In this document: in pieces, positions 51,726 to 60,656 of the stretch | How positions within the stretch are numbered: the first letter of the stretch is position 1 | Layout of the letters: each line of letters begins with the position of its first letter | Assembly: GCF_025148285.1 (NCBI RefSeq) | Contig: NZ_CP102268.1 | Location: 3,265,001-3,329,000 of the forward strand | Direction: 5' to 3' | DNA length: 64,000 nucleotides | From: Marvinbryantia formatexigens DSM 14469 | GTDB lineage: Bacteria > Bacillota > Clostridia > Lachnospirales > Lachnospiraceae | The notes under the pieces: model-generated | The model's input: the letters and a program-made list of their open reading frames with translations, nothing else | The model's database searches: none | What the model was told of the DNA's origin: nothing | Made by a program: the position numbers and the translations under genes

Positions 51726-52790
51726 ATGAAAGTATTTACGAAATGGTTAAACCGTGTGTTCATTGATGGGTTAAGCGGAATGGCACACGGTCTTTTTGCG
51801 ACGCTGATTGTCGGAACGATTATCCAGCAGATTGGCACGCTGGTGGGCGGCGGCATCGGAGACACCATTTTCTTAATTGGAAAGGTTGCCGCGGCGCTTA
51901 CCGGCGCGGGCATTGGCGTCGGTGTGGCAAGCAGGTATAAGGAAAGTCCGCTGGTTATCCTGTCCGCGGCGACGGCAGGTATGGTCGGCGCTTTTGCCAG
52001 TAAGCTGCTGGCGGGGCAGGTCCTGGTGGACGGCGTGATGCAGTTCTCCGGTCCGGGAGAGCCGCTGGGCGCGTTTATTGCCGCATACATAGGAATCGAA
52101 GCCGGACATCTGGTATCCGGTAAAACGAAGGTGGATATTCTGGTGACGCCGATTGTCAGCATCGGGGCAGGCTCTGCGGTCGGACTTCTGGCGGGACCGC
52201 CGATTTCACAGCTTATGACAAGCCTGGGTGCGCTGATTAACTGGGGAACCGAACAGCAGCCGTTTCTGATGGGAATCGTGGTATCGGTGCTGATGGGCAT
52301 GATTCTGACGCTGCCAATCAGCTCGGCGGCGCTTGGCGTTATCCTGAATCTTTCCGGTCTGGCAGCGGGCGCGGCAACGATTGGCTGCTGCTGCAACATG
52401 GTCGGTTTTGCGGTGGCAAGCTACCGTGAAAATAAAGTCGGCGGTCTGCTGGCGCAGGGCATCGGCACTTCCATGCTCCAGGTGCCGAATATCGTGCGCA
52501 AGCCCATCATCTGGCTGCCGGCGATTCTGTCAAGCGCGATTCTCGGTCCGGTTGGCACCATGCTTCTGAAAATGACGAGCAATGCGACCGGTTCCGGCAT
52601 GGGAACGGCAGGTCTGGTCGGACAGATTATGACCTGGCAGGTGATGACGGCGACAGAAGCGCCGGAAATCGTGCTGATTAAAATCCTGGCGATACAGATT
52701 ATTCTGCCGGCGCTCGTGACGCTTGCCATTTCCGAGGCGATGCGCAAATGGGGATGGATCAAGCCGGGCGATATGAAACTGAATTTATAA
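51726..52790 (+). CDS. PfoR-like PTS IIC-type membrane protein
   Basis: A 354-residue integral membrane protein of the PTS_EIIC_2/PfoR class with about ten hydrophobic segments rich in Gly and Ala (VKVFTKWLNRVFIDGLSGMA-like start, then LFATLIVGTIIQQIGTLVGG). PTS IIA or IIB genes are absent, and the family's real substrate is not known; PfoR itself was described as a regulator of perfringolysin in Clostridium. Its place after niaR raises the possibility of a nicotinate-linked transport role, which is inference. CGAGGAGGCAG precedes the start. A terminator follows. Confidence 0.8.
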   Translation: MKVFTKWLNRVFIDGLSGMAHGLFATLIVGTIIQQIGTLVGGGIGDTIFLIGKVAAALTGAGIGVGVASRYKESPLVILSAATAGMVGAFASKLLAGQVLVDGVMQFSGPGEPLGAFIAAYIGIEAGHLVSGKTKVDILVTPIVSIGAGSAVGLLAGPPISQLMTSLGALINWGTEQQPFLMGIVVSVLMGMILTLPISSAALGVILNLSGLAAGAATIGCCCNMVGFAVASYRENKVGGLLAQGIGTSMLQVPNIVRKPIIWLPAILSSAILGPVGTMLLKMTSNATGSGMGTAGLVGQIMTWQVMTATEAPEIVLIKILAIQIILPALVTLAISEAMRKWGWIKPGDMKLNL

Positions 52791-52807
52791 AGGAACACAG
52801 TCTGGAA

Positions 52808-52834
52808 CAGCCGCTTAGCCGCGGCTGTTTTTTG
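52808..52834 (+). terminator. terminator of the PfoR-like gene
   Basis: AACAGCCGC-TTAGC-CGCGGCTGTT stem followed by TTTTTG. Confidence 0.85.
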
Positions 52835-52946
52835 AATGCAGATAAGCATGCGGCAGAGAAAAATGCGAATGTCCGCTCTGCGATATTTCCTTTAAGAAAA
52901 TCCACCTGATTTAAGTTTTTGGAATATCGCTTTTTTACAAAAGGGG

Positions 52947-53009
52947 TTATAATATGAGTCGGAGGACAAATGGATGGAGGCTCATTTATCGGACAGCTTA
53001 TAATATGAG
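52947..53009 (+). promoter_or_regulatory. duplicated TTATAATATGAG motif before yesM-like gene
   Basis: TTATAATATGAG(T/C)CG occurs at 52947-52961 and again at 52998-53012, 51 bp apart. Each copy could serve as a -10 region; neither has a good -35. The pair may be two tandem activator-dependent promoters. Confidence 0.4.
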
Positions 53010-53044
53010 CCGCAAATTACAAAACTGCTTTGGAGGTGGTGCGG

Positions 53045-54850
53045 ATGGGACCGGGGAAACGGCTGCTTGCAAAATACAATAGCTGGAAGCTTGGCAGAAA
53101 GCTTCTGGTGGCTTTTGCACTGGTTTCGATTATTCCGATTCTGTTCGTCCAGATTGTCGCGTTCCAGATAAATAAAAACCAGATGACGGAAAAGATAGAC
53201 GAGCTGATGGTCAGCAATCTGACGCAGATAGCCGAGCGGGTAAATTTAAATCTGAAGATATACACAAATCTTATTTACCAGATTTATAAGGATGAACAGG
53301 TTATCGACAATATCCTTGCGCTGGAGGATGACCAGGACAGCAGGAAGGCGGTTGCCTATAACCAGGTAGTCAACCGGCTGAAGCAGTACCACAACAGTGA
53401 AGCCGGTATCCGCTGCCTGAGTATTGTATGCCCGGACGGCGGAGCGGTGGTCTACGATTTTGAGACAGATTCCTCGCTGAACACTGTCTGGCAGGATTAT
53501 TCAGACCTTCGTCAGACGCCGCCCTATCTGGAGTCGGCGGATGCGCCCGGCATGGTGGTCACAGATACCATGAATTTTAACGGGAAGGAAAAAGGACATT
53601 TCTATCACATATCAAAGCGTATGTTTGATTTTGACCATCTGGAGCGGGGCTGTATCGCGACGGTTATCATGACGATAGAGGAGCGCTCGCTGAATGCCAT
53701 CTGCAGCAACGGCGACATGGATGAGTACAGCATCAATTTTATCATTAATGAAGAGCGCCGGGTCGTTTCTTATCCGGATGAGGACTTTGCGGGAATCGTC
53801 ATGAACCCGGAGCTGGAGATAGAAGATTTTGTGCGTGTTTCCGGATATCTGCGCAACCGGGATATGACGATTAACCGTTACGAGGACCCGATAACCGGAT
53901 GGATTTTCTGCAATGCCTATGATAAGGATTATATGCTGAAGGATGTGACGAGGACGCAGCAGGCGCTGGTACTGATTACGGTGCTGACGCTTTTGTTTGC
54001 AACCAGCCTGATTATATACACGGTGCGCACGATGGACGCGTCTGTCCGTTCTGTGGTGTCCGGGATGCAGCAGGTCCAGAAGGGAAATCTGGATGTGGTC
54101 GTGCCGGTGCGTTCTTTTGATGAAATCGGAACGATTGCAGATAATTTTAACGATATGACCGTGAAGGTAAAAGAGCTGATTGAAGAGGTGGGCGAAGCGA
54201 AGGAGCAGCAGAAGAATGCGGAAATACGGGCGCTGGAGGCACAGATCAATCCGCATTTTCTCTACAATACGCTGGATTCCATCAACTGGATGGCAATCGA
54301 AAAGGGCGAATTTGAAATCAGTAAAATGCTGCGGGACCTTGGCGTGATTCTGCGCTACAGTGTAAATAAAAGCAATCAGATGGTCAGTATCTGGGAGGCG
54401 GCGGACTGGCTGGAAAAGTACATCAGCCTGCACCAGATGCGGTTTAACAATGCATTTTCCTGTGAAATAAATGTAGAGGAGCGCATCCGGGGTGGAAAGA
54501 TATATAAGCTGCTGCTGCAGCCGTTCGTAGAAAACTCGATTCTGCACGGCTTCCGTGATATTGAGAGCGGAGGATTATTGCGGATTGATATGTCGTCTGC
54601 GGAGGATGGCGGCGGGATTACCATCATTATAGAAGATAACGGAAAGGGGATGCCGCCCCATCTTCTGAAAAACTACAATGATAAGGAAAAAGCAATCGCG
54701 GATGACGGAAGAGGCATTGGGCTGCATAATGCGTTCGCCAGAATGCACATGTATTACGGGGATGAGGCCTCCTGGAACGTAAGCAGCATCTGTGGTATGG
54801 GGACTGTCGTAACGCTGCGCCTGCCGCTTCGAAAGGGGGAAGAGCCATGA
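53045..54850 (+). CDS. YesM-type sensor histidine kinase
   Basis: A 601-residue membrane kinase. One transmembrane helix near residues 15-40, a large extracellular sensor (to about 300), a second helix, a HAMP domain, then the His_kinase domain with QINPHFLYNTLDS (His404) and an ATPase with GKGMPPHLL and DDGRGIGLHNA. This is the YesM family, which usually senses carbohydrates, often with a solute-binding protein. GGAGGTGGTGCGG places the start at 53045. Its stop overlaps the regulator's start by 4 bp. It begins the locus of two sugar-binding proteins, two permeases and GH127. Confidence 0.93.
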   Translation: MGPGKRLLAKYNSWKLGRKLLVAFALVSIIPILFVQIVAFQINKNQMTEKIDELMVSNLTQIAERVNLNLKIYTNLIYQIYKDEQVIDNILALEDDQDSRKAVAYNQVVNRLKQYHNSEAGIRCLSIVCPDGGAVVYDFETDSSLNTVWQDYSDLRQTPPYLESADAPGMVVTDTMNFNGKEKGHFYHISKRMFDFDHLERGCIATVIMTIEERSLNAICSNGDMDEYSINFIINEERRVVSYPDEDFAGIVMNPELEIEDFVRVSGYLRNRDMTINRYEDPITGWIFCNAYDKDYMLKDVTRTQQALVLITVLTLLFATSLIIYTVRTMDASVRSVVSGMQQVQKGNLDVVVPVRSFDEIGTIADNFNDMTVKVKELIEEVGEAKEQQKNAEIRALEAQINPHFLYNTLDSINWMAIEKGEFEISKMLRDLGVILRYSVNKSNQMVSIWEAADWLEKYISLHQMRFNNAFSCEINVEERIRGGKIYKLLLQPFVENSILHGFRDIESGGLLRIDMSSAEDGGGITIIIEDNGKGMPPHLLKNYNDKEKAIADDGRGIGLHNAFARMHMYYGDEASWNVSSICGMGTVVTLRLPLRKGEEP

Positions 54851-56361
54851 GAATACTGATTGTGGAGGATGAGATAAAAATCCGGACCGGAATGTCGAAA
54901 CTGATCTCCGCCCACACCGCCCACACGATCGTCGGCGAGGCCAAAAACGGGAAAGAAGGGCTGGAGCTGATTCTCCGCCTGCACCCGGACCTGGTGATTT
55001 CAGATATCCGGATGCCGGTGATGGACGGACTGGAGATGCAGGAGGCGGCAAACCGCGCGGGCGTGAAATGCCATTTTATTATATTGAGCGGCTATTCGGA
55101 ATTTGAATATGCCCAGAAAGCGCTGCGCTACGGAGCGGATGACTATCTGCTAAAACCGCTGGCGGCGGAGGATGTGACGGAAGTGCTGGAAAAAATCCAG
55201 AATCTCGTCCGGGAGGAGGAAAAGCGGACGGTGCAGAGTGCGGAGGGACTGCTGCGCGATATTCTGCTCGGAGGAAGAACGATCACAGAGGAGGATTATA
55301 AGAAGCTGGAGCGGCTTGCAAAGCTGCGGGAAGGAGAGCCGTGTTATCTGGCGGCAGGCTGCCTTGGGGACGCCAATGCAGGATATGCCGCGTCCGCTGC
55401 CCGGCAGTGGGAGCAGATAAAGAGCCTGGAACCGGAACTGCGAATCGTTTATACGATGCTGGAAAATACGCAGGAAATGTTCTGTCTGATTCAGGGGCAG
55501 ACGGATAGCGGGCTGCTTGCGGAAAAAATGACACGCCGGCTTTACCGGAATCTGTCCGTGGAAGATATGCCGGTCTGGGCTGTTATAGAATTGGAAAATC
55601 TGCGGGAGCTGAAGGAAAAGGCGGCAGAGCTGCGCAGCCTGTATCTGTACGGGATGCTGCTCGGATACCGCACGGTTCTGACGAAAGAGCGGGCGCAGGA
55701 ATGCGGCGGAGGGGAGTACCAGTATCCGGCGCATCTGGAGGGGAAGCTGAAGGTATCCATCTGCAACGGCACCGCAGAGGAGCTGAAGCGGGATGCGGAA
55801 GCCTTTATGAGGTATGTCAGAAATTTAAAATGCAGCCCGGTGTATTTCCGAAAAGCTTATGGAAAAATGATTGCTTTTATGGAGAATGTCTGCAGCGAGG
55901 TGAATCCGCAGGCGTACAGGCGGATGCAGGAGAGTGAGATAGAAAAGACGGCGGCGACCGCGCTGACGATAAAAACGCTGGAGGACTGTTTTCGCAGGGA
56001 AATCGAGATTATTTTGTCGGAGAAGGATAAAAAAGAGGATATCCGCAATTATACGATACGGAGGGCGATTAATTTTATCCGGGAGCATTACCGGGAAAAT
56101 ATTTCGCTGGAGCTCCTTGCGGAGCATCTGGAAATCACGCCGGAATATCTGAGTACCCTGTTTAATAAAGAAGTGGGAATCAATTTTACAACCTTCTTGA
56201 AACGCTTCCGTATCAGTCATGCCAAGCGGCTGCTAAAGGGAAGCAGCAAGAAAATTTATGAGATATCGGAGGAGGTCGGTTATCATGACCCGAAATATTT
56301 TAACCGGGTCTTTAAGGAGGAGGTAGGAGTATCGCCGGGAGATTACCGGCAGATGAGCTGA
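54847..56361 (+). CDS. YesN-type AraC-family response regulator
   Basis: A 504-residue regulator: receiver domain with phospho-acceptor Asp53 (LVISDIRMPVMDG), a long middle region (about 130-395) and a C-terminal AraC helix-turn-helix pair (NISLELLAEHLEITPEYLST and YEISEEVGYHDPKYFNRVF). It would activate the ABC and GH127 genes in response to the YesM kinase. ATGA overlap with the kinase gene gives translational coupling; the first binding-protein gene follows 19 bp later. Confidence 0.93.
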   Translation: MRILIVEDEIKIRTGMSKLISAHTAHTIVGEAKNGKEGLELILRLHPDLVISDIRMPVMDGLEMQEAANRAGVKCHFIILSGYSEFEYAQKALRYGADDYLLKPLAAEDVTEVLEKIQNLVREEEKRTVQSAEGLLRDILLGGRTITEEDYKKLERLAKLREGEPCYLAAGCLGDANAGYAASAARQWEQIKSLEPELRIVYTMLENTQEMFCLIQGQTDSGLLAEKMTRRLYRNLSVEDMPVWAVIELENLRELKEKAAELRSLYLYGMLLGYRTVLTKERAQECGGGEYQYPAHLEGKLKVSICNGTAEELKRDAEAFMRYVRNLKCSPVYFRKAYGKMIAFMENVCSEVNPQAYRRMQESEIEKTAATALTIKTLEDCFRREIEIILSEKDKKEDIRNYTIRRAINFIREHYRENISLELLAEHLEITPEYLSTLFNKEVGINFTTFLKRFRISHAKRLLKGSSKKIYEISEEVGYHDPKYFNRVFKEEVGVSPGDYRQMS

Positions 56362-56380
56362 CCGGAATGGAGGAGCTGCA

Positions 56381-57583
56381 ATGAAAAAAATAATAGCTGT
56401 ACTGCCGGTGGTCTGTATGGTCCTGCTGTGCGGCTGCAATCAGAAGGACGCCCGTAATCTGCCGCCGGCGGGCAAAGAAACGGAAAAAATCGTTATCTGG
56501 TCGTACTATGAGACGCAAGCGCAGAGAGAAGGACTGGATGAGCTGGTGCGCAGCTTTAACCAGTCGCAGAATGAGTACCGGGCGGAGTGGGAATATGTGC
56601 CGATGACCGGGTTTGTGAAAGGACTGTCGTCGGCATATACGGAAAACGACCTCCCGGATATGGCGATTATTGACAATCCGGATATGGCGGCGCTGATTCA
56701 GATGGGACTTTTTGAGGATATTACGCTGCAGGCGCAGGAGTGGGAGCTGGAGAACGAGTGTTATCCGTCCATGCTGGAAACGCTGAAATATGAGGGAAAA
56801 TATTACGGGATTCCGTTTAACTGCAACAGCACGGCGCTGATTTATAATAAAGAGCTGTTTGCGGAATATCATCTGACGCCGCCGGAGACGTGGGAAGAGC
56901 TGCGGGAGGCGGCGAAAAAGCTGACAACTCCGGAACGAAGCGGCTTTGCTATGTGCTGCATCGAGAGCGAGCAGGGAGCGTTTCAGATTCTGCCCTGGAT
57001 TCTGGCGGCGGGAGAGGATCCGCAGAGTCTGGGCGGGGAGGCGACCGTGGAGGCATTTGCCTTTCTGAAGTCGCTCCTTCTGGATGGAAGTATGTCGGAA
57101 AACTGTATTAATCTGACGCAGACGGACCTGGCGCTGGAATTTGCCGAAGGACGCGCGGCGATTATACAGAACGGACCGTGGGTTTTTCCGCAGCTGGATG
57201 AAGCGGGAATTGACTATGGCATTGTCCCGGTTCCGGGCAGAGAGAGAAACAACGCGGTGGTGGGCGGGGAGAATATCGGCATTTTAAAAGGCAAGAACCT
57301 GGAAGGCTCCCTGGCATTTCTGAGATTTTGCATAGAAGGGGATGAGATAACGGAATTCTGCCGGAAGGCGAGCGTCCTGCCGGCAAAAATTTCCGCAGCC
57401 AGGGAAAGTGTGGAAAAGCGGCCGGAGCTGGCGGTATTCCAGCAGCAGATGGAGAACGCGGTTACGAGAACTTCGATCCCGCACTGGAGCGCCGTCTCCG
57501 GGAAGCTGAGCGAGGGAATCTATAGGATTATTTCACAGGAAGAAACGCCGCAGCAGGCGGCTGCCGCGCTGCAGGAAAACTGA
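56381..57583 (+). CDS. sugar-binding lipoprotein, paralogue 1 (two-component operon)
   Basis: A 400-residue solute-binding protein of the MalE type (family 1) with lipobox LLCGC (Cys19). It is clearly a paralogue of the next gene: VIWSYYETQAQ versus VIWDYFETDAQ, and ALIQMGLFEDI versus SFIQLGLFGDI. It is in the same operon as YesM/YesN, before the terminator-like hairpin, which suggests that it may present ligand to the kinase instead of, or besides, the permeases. TGGAGGAG precedes the start. Confidence 0.88.
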   Translation: MKKIIAVLPVVCMVLLCGCNQKDARNLPPAGKETEKIVIWSYYETQAQREGLDELVRSFNQSQNEYRAEWEYVPMTGFVKGLSSAYTENDLPDMAIIDNPDMAALIQMGLFEDITLQAQEWELENECYPSMLETLKYEGKYYGIPFNCNSTALIYNKELFAEYHLTPPETWEELREAAKKLTTPERSGFAMCCIESEQGAFQILPWILAAGEDPQSLGGEATVEAFAFLKSLLLDGSMSENCINLTQTDLALEFAEGRAAIIQNGPWVFPQLDEAGIDYGIVPVPGRERNNAVVGGENIGILKGKNLEGSLAFLRFCIEGDEITEFCRKASVLPAKISAARESVEKRPELAVFQQQMENAVTRTSIPHWSAVSGKLSEGIYRIISQEETPQQAAAALQEN

Positions 57584-57633
57584 CCAGAAATTTGTCCACC
57601 ATTCTTAAATAATTAGAATTACACAGAAAAAGG

Positions 57634-57695
57634 ACCTCCTTTATAATGAAATTAACAGCAGGAGCTGAGAAATTTCACAATAAAGGAGGTTTTTT
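57634..57695 (+). terminator. terminator-like hairpin overlapping a promoter and a ribosome site
   Basis: ACCTCCTTTAT (57634-57644) and ATAAAGGAGGT (57680-57690) are perfectly complementary and are followed by TTTTT. In read-through RNA they would form a hairpin that ends transcription or hides the ribosome site. A promoter TTACAC (57619-57624), 17 bp, TATAAT (57642-57647) starts RNA after the first arm, so its transcript would escape. Confidence 0.65.
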
Positions 57696-57696
57696 C

Positions 57697-58911
57697 ATGA
57701 AATTTAAGAAGGTATTGACAGCGGGCATCGCGGGCGCAGCCATTTGTGCGATGATGGCGGGCACGGCATCCGCGGCAGGACAGGAAGTGGTCATCTGGGA
57801 TTACTTCGAGACGGATGCGCAGAAGGAAATGATGCAGACTCTGATTGACGGATTTAATGAGTCGCAGGACGAGTTTACGGCATCCCATGTGTATGTTCCG
57901 TTTGCGGATTATGAAAAGCAGCTTACGCTCGGCATTGCTTCCGGGGAGCTTCCGGATCTGGTAATTCTGGATGGCTGCAGCATGGCGTCTTTCATCCAGC
58001 TTGGTCTGTTCGGCGATATCTCAGATGCGGAAATTAACTGGGACGAGTACATCCAGGGACCGCTGGAATCTACCATGATGGATGGAAAGCACTACGGTAT
58101 CCCGTTTGCGACAAACTGTACGGCATTGTATTACAACAAGGATATGTTCGATGCGGCGGGCATTGCATATCCGGATGAGAATACGACCTGGGACGACTTC
58201 CGCGAGATGGCGAAAGCGCTGACGAAGGACGGCGTATATGGTTTCGGAAACGCGGCAACCAATACGGACGAGGGAACCTTCCAGTGCCTGCAGTGGCTGT
58301 ATACGGCGGGCGGTTCCTATACGGATATCGAGGGCGGTATTGACGCATACAGACTGATGCAGGAAATGATTGAAGAAGGTTCCTGGACAAAGGAATGTGT
58401 AAACTGGACGCAGTCCGATGTTAATAACAACTTTATGGCGGGCAACCTGGCAATGCAGCAGAACGGTCCGTGGCAGATTCCGGGTATCGAGGCAAATGCT
58501 CCGGATCTGAACTACGGCGTAACGGTGCTTCCGAAGAGAGACGCAGATTCCGGTCAGGCAACCTCCATTCTCGGCGGTGAGAACATGGGCGTGGTAAATA
58601 AAGAGGATATGTCCGGGGCAAAGGCATTTCTCCAGTATTACGACCAGACTGAGGTTATGGTAAATGCAATGAAGCAGTATGGCTCTTATCCTCCGAAGAC
58701 AGAGGCGGCGCAGGACAGCTACTGGACAGACGACCCGATTCAGAAAGCATTCCTGACGCAGATTGAAACTTCGATTCCGAGAGGACCGAGCGCATCCTGG
58801 CCTTCTTATTCCAGCGCCATCCAGACAGGCTTCCAGGAAGTTATGACTTCCGCAAAGACGCCTGAGCAGGCGGCGGCAGATACGCAGGCGGCCGTTGACG
58901 CAGTGCAGTAA
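57697..58911 (+). CDS. sugar-binding protein, paralogue 2 (ABC transporter)
   Basis: A 404-residue family 1 solute-binding protein with signal peptide ending GTASAAG; no lipobox Cys is present, unlike its paralogue, so its anchoring is unclear. Blocks such as PDLVILDGCSMASFIQLGLF and GGENMGVV match sugar-binding proteins. AAAGGAGG before the ATG at 57697 fixes the start; the frame is open upstream. It likely serves the two permeases downstream, now separated from them by a hairpin and an IS200 element. Confidence 0.88.
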   Translation: MKFKKVLTAGIAGAAICAMMAGTASAAGQEVVIWDYFETDAQKEMMQTLIDGFNESQDEFTASHVYVPFADYEKQLTLGIASGELPDLVILDGCSMASFIQLGLFGDISDAEINWDEYIQGPLESTMMDGKHYGIPFATNCTALYYNKDMFDAAGIAYPDENTTWDDFREMAKALTKDGVYGFGNAATNTDEGTFQCLQWLYTAGGSYTDIEGGIDAYRLMQEMIEEGSWTKECVNWTQSDVNNNFMAGNLAMQQNGPWQIPGIEANAPDLNYGVTVLPKRDADSGQATSILGGENMGVVNKEDMSGAKAFLQYYDQTEVMVNAMKQYGSYPPKTEAAQDSYWTDDPIQKAFLTQIETSIPRGPSASWPSYSSAIQTGFQEVMTSAKTPEQAAADTQAAVDAVQ

Positions 58912-58922
58912 ATAAAAATGGG

Positions 58923-58949
58923 AGGCTGCCGCAGAGCTTGCGGCAGCCT
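58923..58949 (+). terminator. hairpin after the second binding-protein gene
   Basis: AGGCTGCCGCA and TGCGGCAGCCT pair perfectly around GAGCT; only TTTG follows. It may partly terminate transcription or protect the binding-protein mRNA, so that binding protein exceeds permease. Confidence 0.75.
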
Positions 58950-59108
58950 TTGTAGTTATGCGGGGCATCGACCCTGTTGAGTGCGCAAAGCGCACGAAAT
59001 ATCAACCACCCGCTATGCGGGTGCGCGGTGATTGTTATACAAAGAAATCACCTTTACGCCTATAATAGAGGTGTCCAAGCCACTATATAGAAAGGAAAGG
59101 TGATTTCA

Positions 59109-59570
59109 ATGGCGAAGAAAGCCAACTCACTTGCACATACAAAGTGGATGTGTAAGTATCATATCGTCTTCACACCAAAGTATAGACGAAAAATGATTTA
59201 CAATCAATACAAAGAAGACCTAAGAGATATTATAAAACAACTTTGTAATTATAAAGGTGTTGAAATAATAGAAGGTCATCTTATGCCAGACCATATTCAT
59301 ATGCTGGTAAGTATTCCGCCCAAAATAAGTGTATCAAGTTTCATGGGATATTTGAAAGGGAAAAGTGCCCTAATGATGTTTGACCGCCACGCAAATCTGA
59401 AATATAAATTTGGGAACAGACATTTTTGGGCAGAAGGATACTATGTCAGCACAGTAGGTCTCAATGAGGACACCATAAAGAAGTACATTCAGGAGCAAGA
59501 GAGAGCGGATATTATGATGGATAAATTGAGCGTGAAAGAATATGAGGACCCCTTTAGGGGTAGTCGGTAA
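59109..59570 (+). CDS. tnpA: IS200/IS605-family Y1 transposase TnpA
   Basis: A 153-residue HUH transposase. The metal motif is His62-Ile-His64 (MPDHIHML) and the nucleophile is probably Tyr126 with Gln130 (KKYIQEQ). The start MAKKANSLAH and the length fit the family. It cuts and rejoins single strands at the hairpin ends. Base use is clearly more AT-rich than in the flanking ABC genes, a mark of transfer. It appears intact. Confidence 0.95.
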   Translation: MAKKANSLAHTKWMCKYHIVFTPKYRRKMIYNQYKEDLRDIIKQLCNYKGVEIIEGHLMPDHIHMLVSIPPKISVSSFMGYLKGKSALMMFDRHANLKYKFGNRHFWAEGYYVSTVGLNEDTIKKYIQEQERADIMMDKLSVKEYEDPFRGSR

Positions 59571-59715
59571 TACAAACGCCCCTTGAAGGGGCAGCGACGA
59601 GTGAAAAGCAAAGTGGCTTGAACGAAGTGAGAGCCAGCGCCTTGAGACGCGGGCCTAGTAACAAAGGCTTATAGCCGAAGCGCGAGCCACCCGTTAGACG
59701 GGTGGCAGCGACTGC
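59571..59715 (+). ncRNA. structured right end of the IS200 element
   Basis: About 140 bp after tnpA hold several stems (CGCCCCTTGAAGGGGC and CCACCCG/CGGGTGG among them) with little room for protein. In tnpB-bearing relatives this region forms the guide (omega) RNA; here it may be only end structure. Expression is not shown. Confidence 0.3.
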
Positions 59716-59744
59716 CATGCATCCGAAGGGAGGAAGGGGAGGCA

Positions 59745-60656
59745 ATGAAAAAGCACAGAAAACTGAACGGCGGTGCAAAGATGGGATTTTTGTTTGCGCT
59801 GCCGGCGGCAATTTATATGATGATTTTCATCGGTTATCCGATGATTCAGAACCTGATTTTAAGCTTCAAAAACGTAGATGTCTATTCCTTTGCGCAGCCG
59901 GATAATCAGAAATTTATCGGATTTCAGAATTATATAGAGCTGTTTACCAGCGGAAATTCCATCATGACAAAGGCGATTATCAATACCCTGATTTTTACGG
60001 TCGGTTCCATTTTCTTTCAGTTTATCATAGGATTCGGGCTGGCGCTTTTATTCAGCAGAAAATTTCCCGGCTGCTCTTTCTTCCGGGGCGTGACGATGAT
60101 TTCCTGGCTGCTGCCGGTCACGGTTGCGGGGCTTCTCTTCAAATTTATGTTTGCAAGCTCCGGTGGTATCGTCAATCAGTTTCTGATGGCGCTGGGGCTG
60201 ATTGAGAAGCCGATGGAGTGGCTGCTTCAGCCGAAAACGGCAATGGTGGCGATTATTATTGCCAATATCTGGATTGGAATACCTTTTAACATGATGCTGC
60301 TGATTACCGGACTTACCACGATTCCGGCGGAGGTTTACGAGAGCTGCAGCCTGGACGGGGCGAATAAGCTGCAGACATTGTTCCGGATTACCATCCCCAT
60401 GATTAAACCGGCGATTATGTCCGTGCTGACGCTGGGGTTTGTGTATACGTTTAAGGTGTTCGATCTGGTATGGGTAATGACCAAGGGCGGACCGGTAAAT
60501 TCCACAGAGCTTGTCTCGACCTATGCGTACCGTCTTTCTTTTGAAGAATTCCAGTTCAGCAAGGGAGCTGCCGCGGCGAACATTCTGTTCCTGATTCTTC
60601 TGGTGGTCGGAATCTTTTATATTAAACTGATAAATGAAGAGGAGGAGATTATGTAA
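59745..60656 (+). CDS. ABC sugar permease, MalF/UgpA type
   Basis: A 303-residue inner-membrane permease with six helices and the coupling loop EVYESCSLDGANKLQTLFRI...P. It forms the import channel with the next permease. AAGGGGAGG precedes the start. Its stop overlaps the next start (TAATG). No ATPase gene is in the locus, so a shared MsmK-like ATPase elsewhere probably drives it. Confidence 0.95.
   Translation: MKKHRKLNGGAKMGFLFALPAAIYMMIFIGYPMIQNLILSFKNVDVYSFAQPDNQKFIGFQNYIELFTSGNSIMTKAIINTLIFTVGSIFFQFIIGFGLALLFSRKFPGCSFFRGVTMISWLLPVTVAGLLFKFMFASSGGIVNQFLMALGLIEKPMEWLLQPKTAMVAIIIANIWIGIPFNMMLLITGLTTIPAEVYESCSLDGANKLQTLFRITIPMIKPAIMSVLTLGFVYTFKVFDLVWVMTKGGPVNSTELVSTYAYRLSFEEFQFSKGAAAANILFLILLVVGIFYIKLINEEEEIM

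Larger units (their letters stand above)
58995..59715 (+). mobile_element. IS200-type insertion sequence
   Basis: A single-strand-transposing element without tnpB. The left end carries the hairpin CACCCGCTATGCGGGTG (59007-59023) and the right end CCACCCG-TTAGA-CGGGTGG (59687-59705); the similar stems are the expected subterminal hairpins. Exact cleavage points cannot be set by eye. It sits between the binding-protein gene and the permease genes, in the same direction. Confidence 0.8.

Noticed and set aside
52954-53083. A 42-codon open frame before the YesM-type kinase
   Set aside because: No ribosome site, and it overlaps the kinase start; the strong GGAGGT belongs to the kinase gene.
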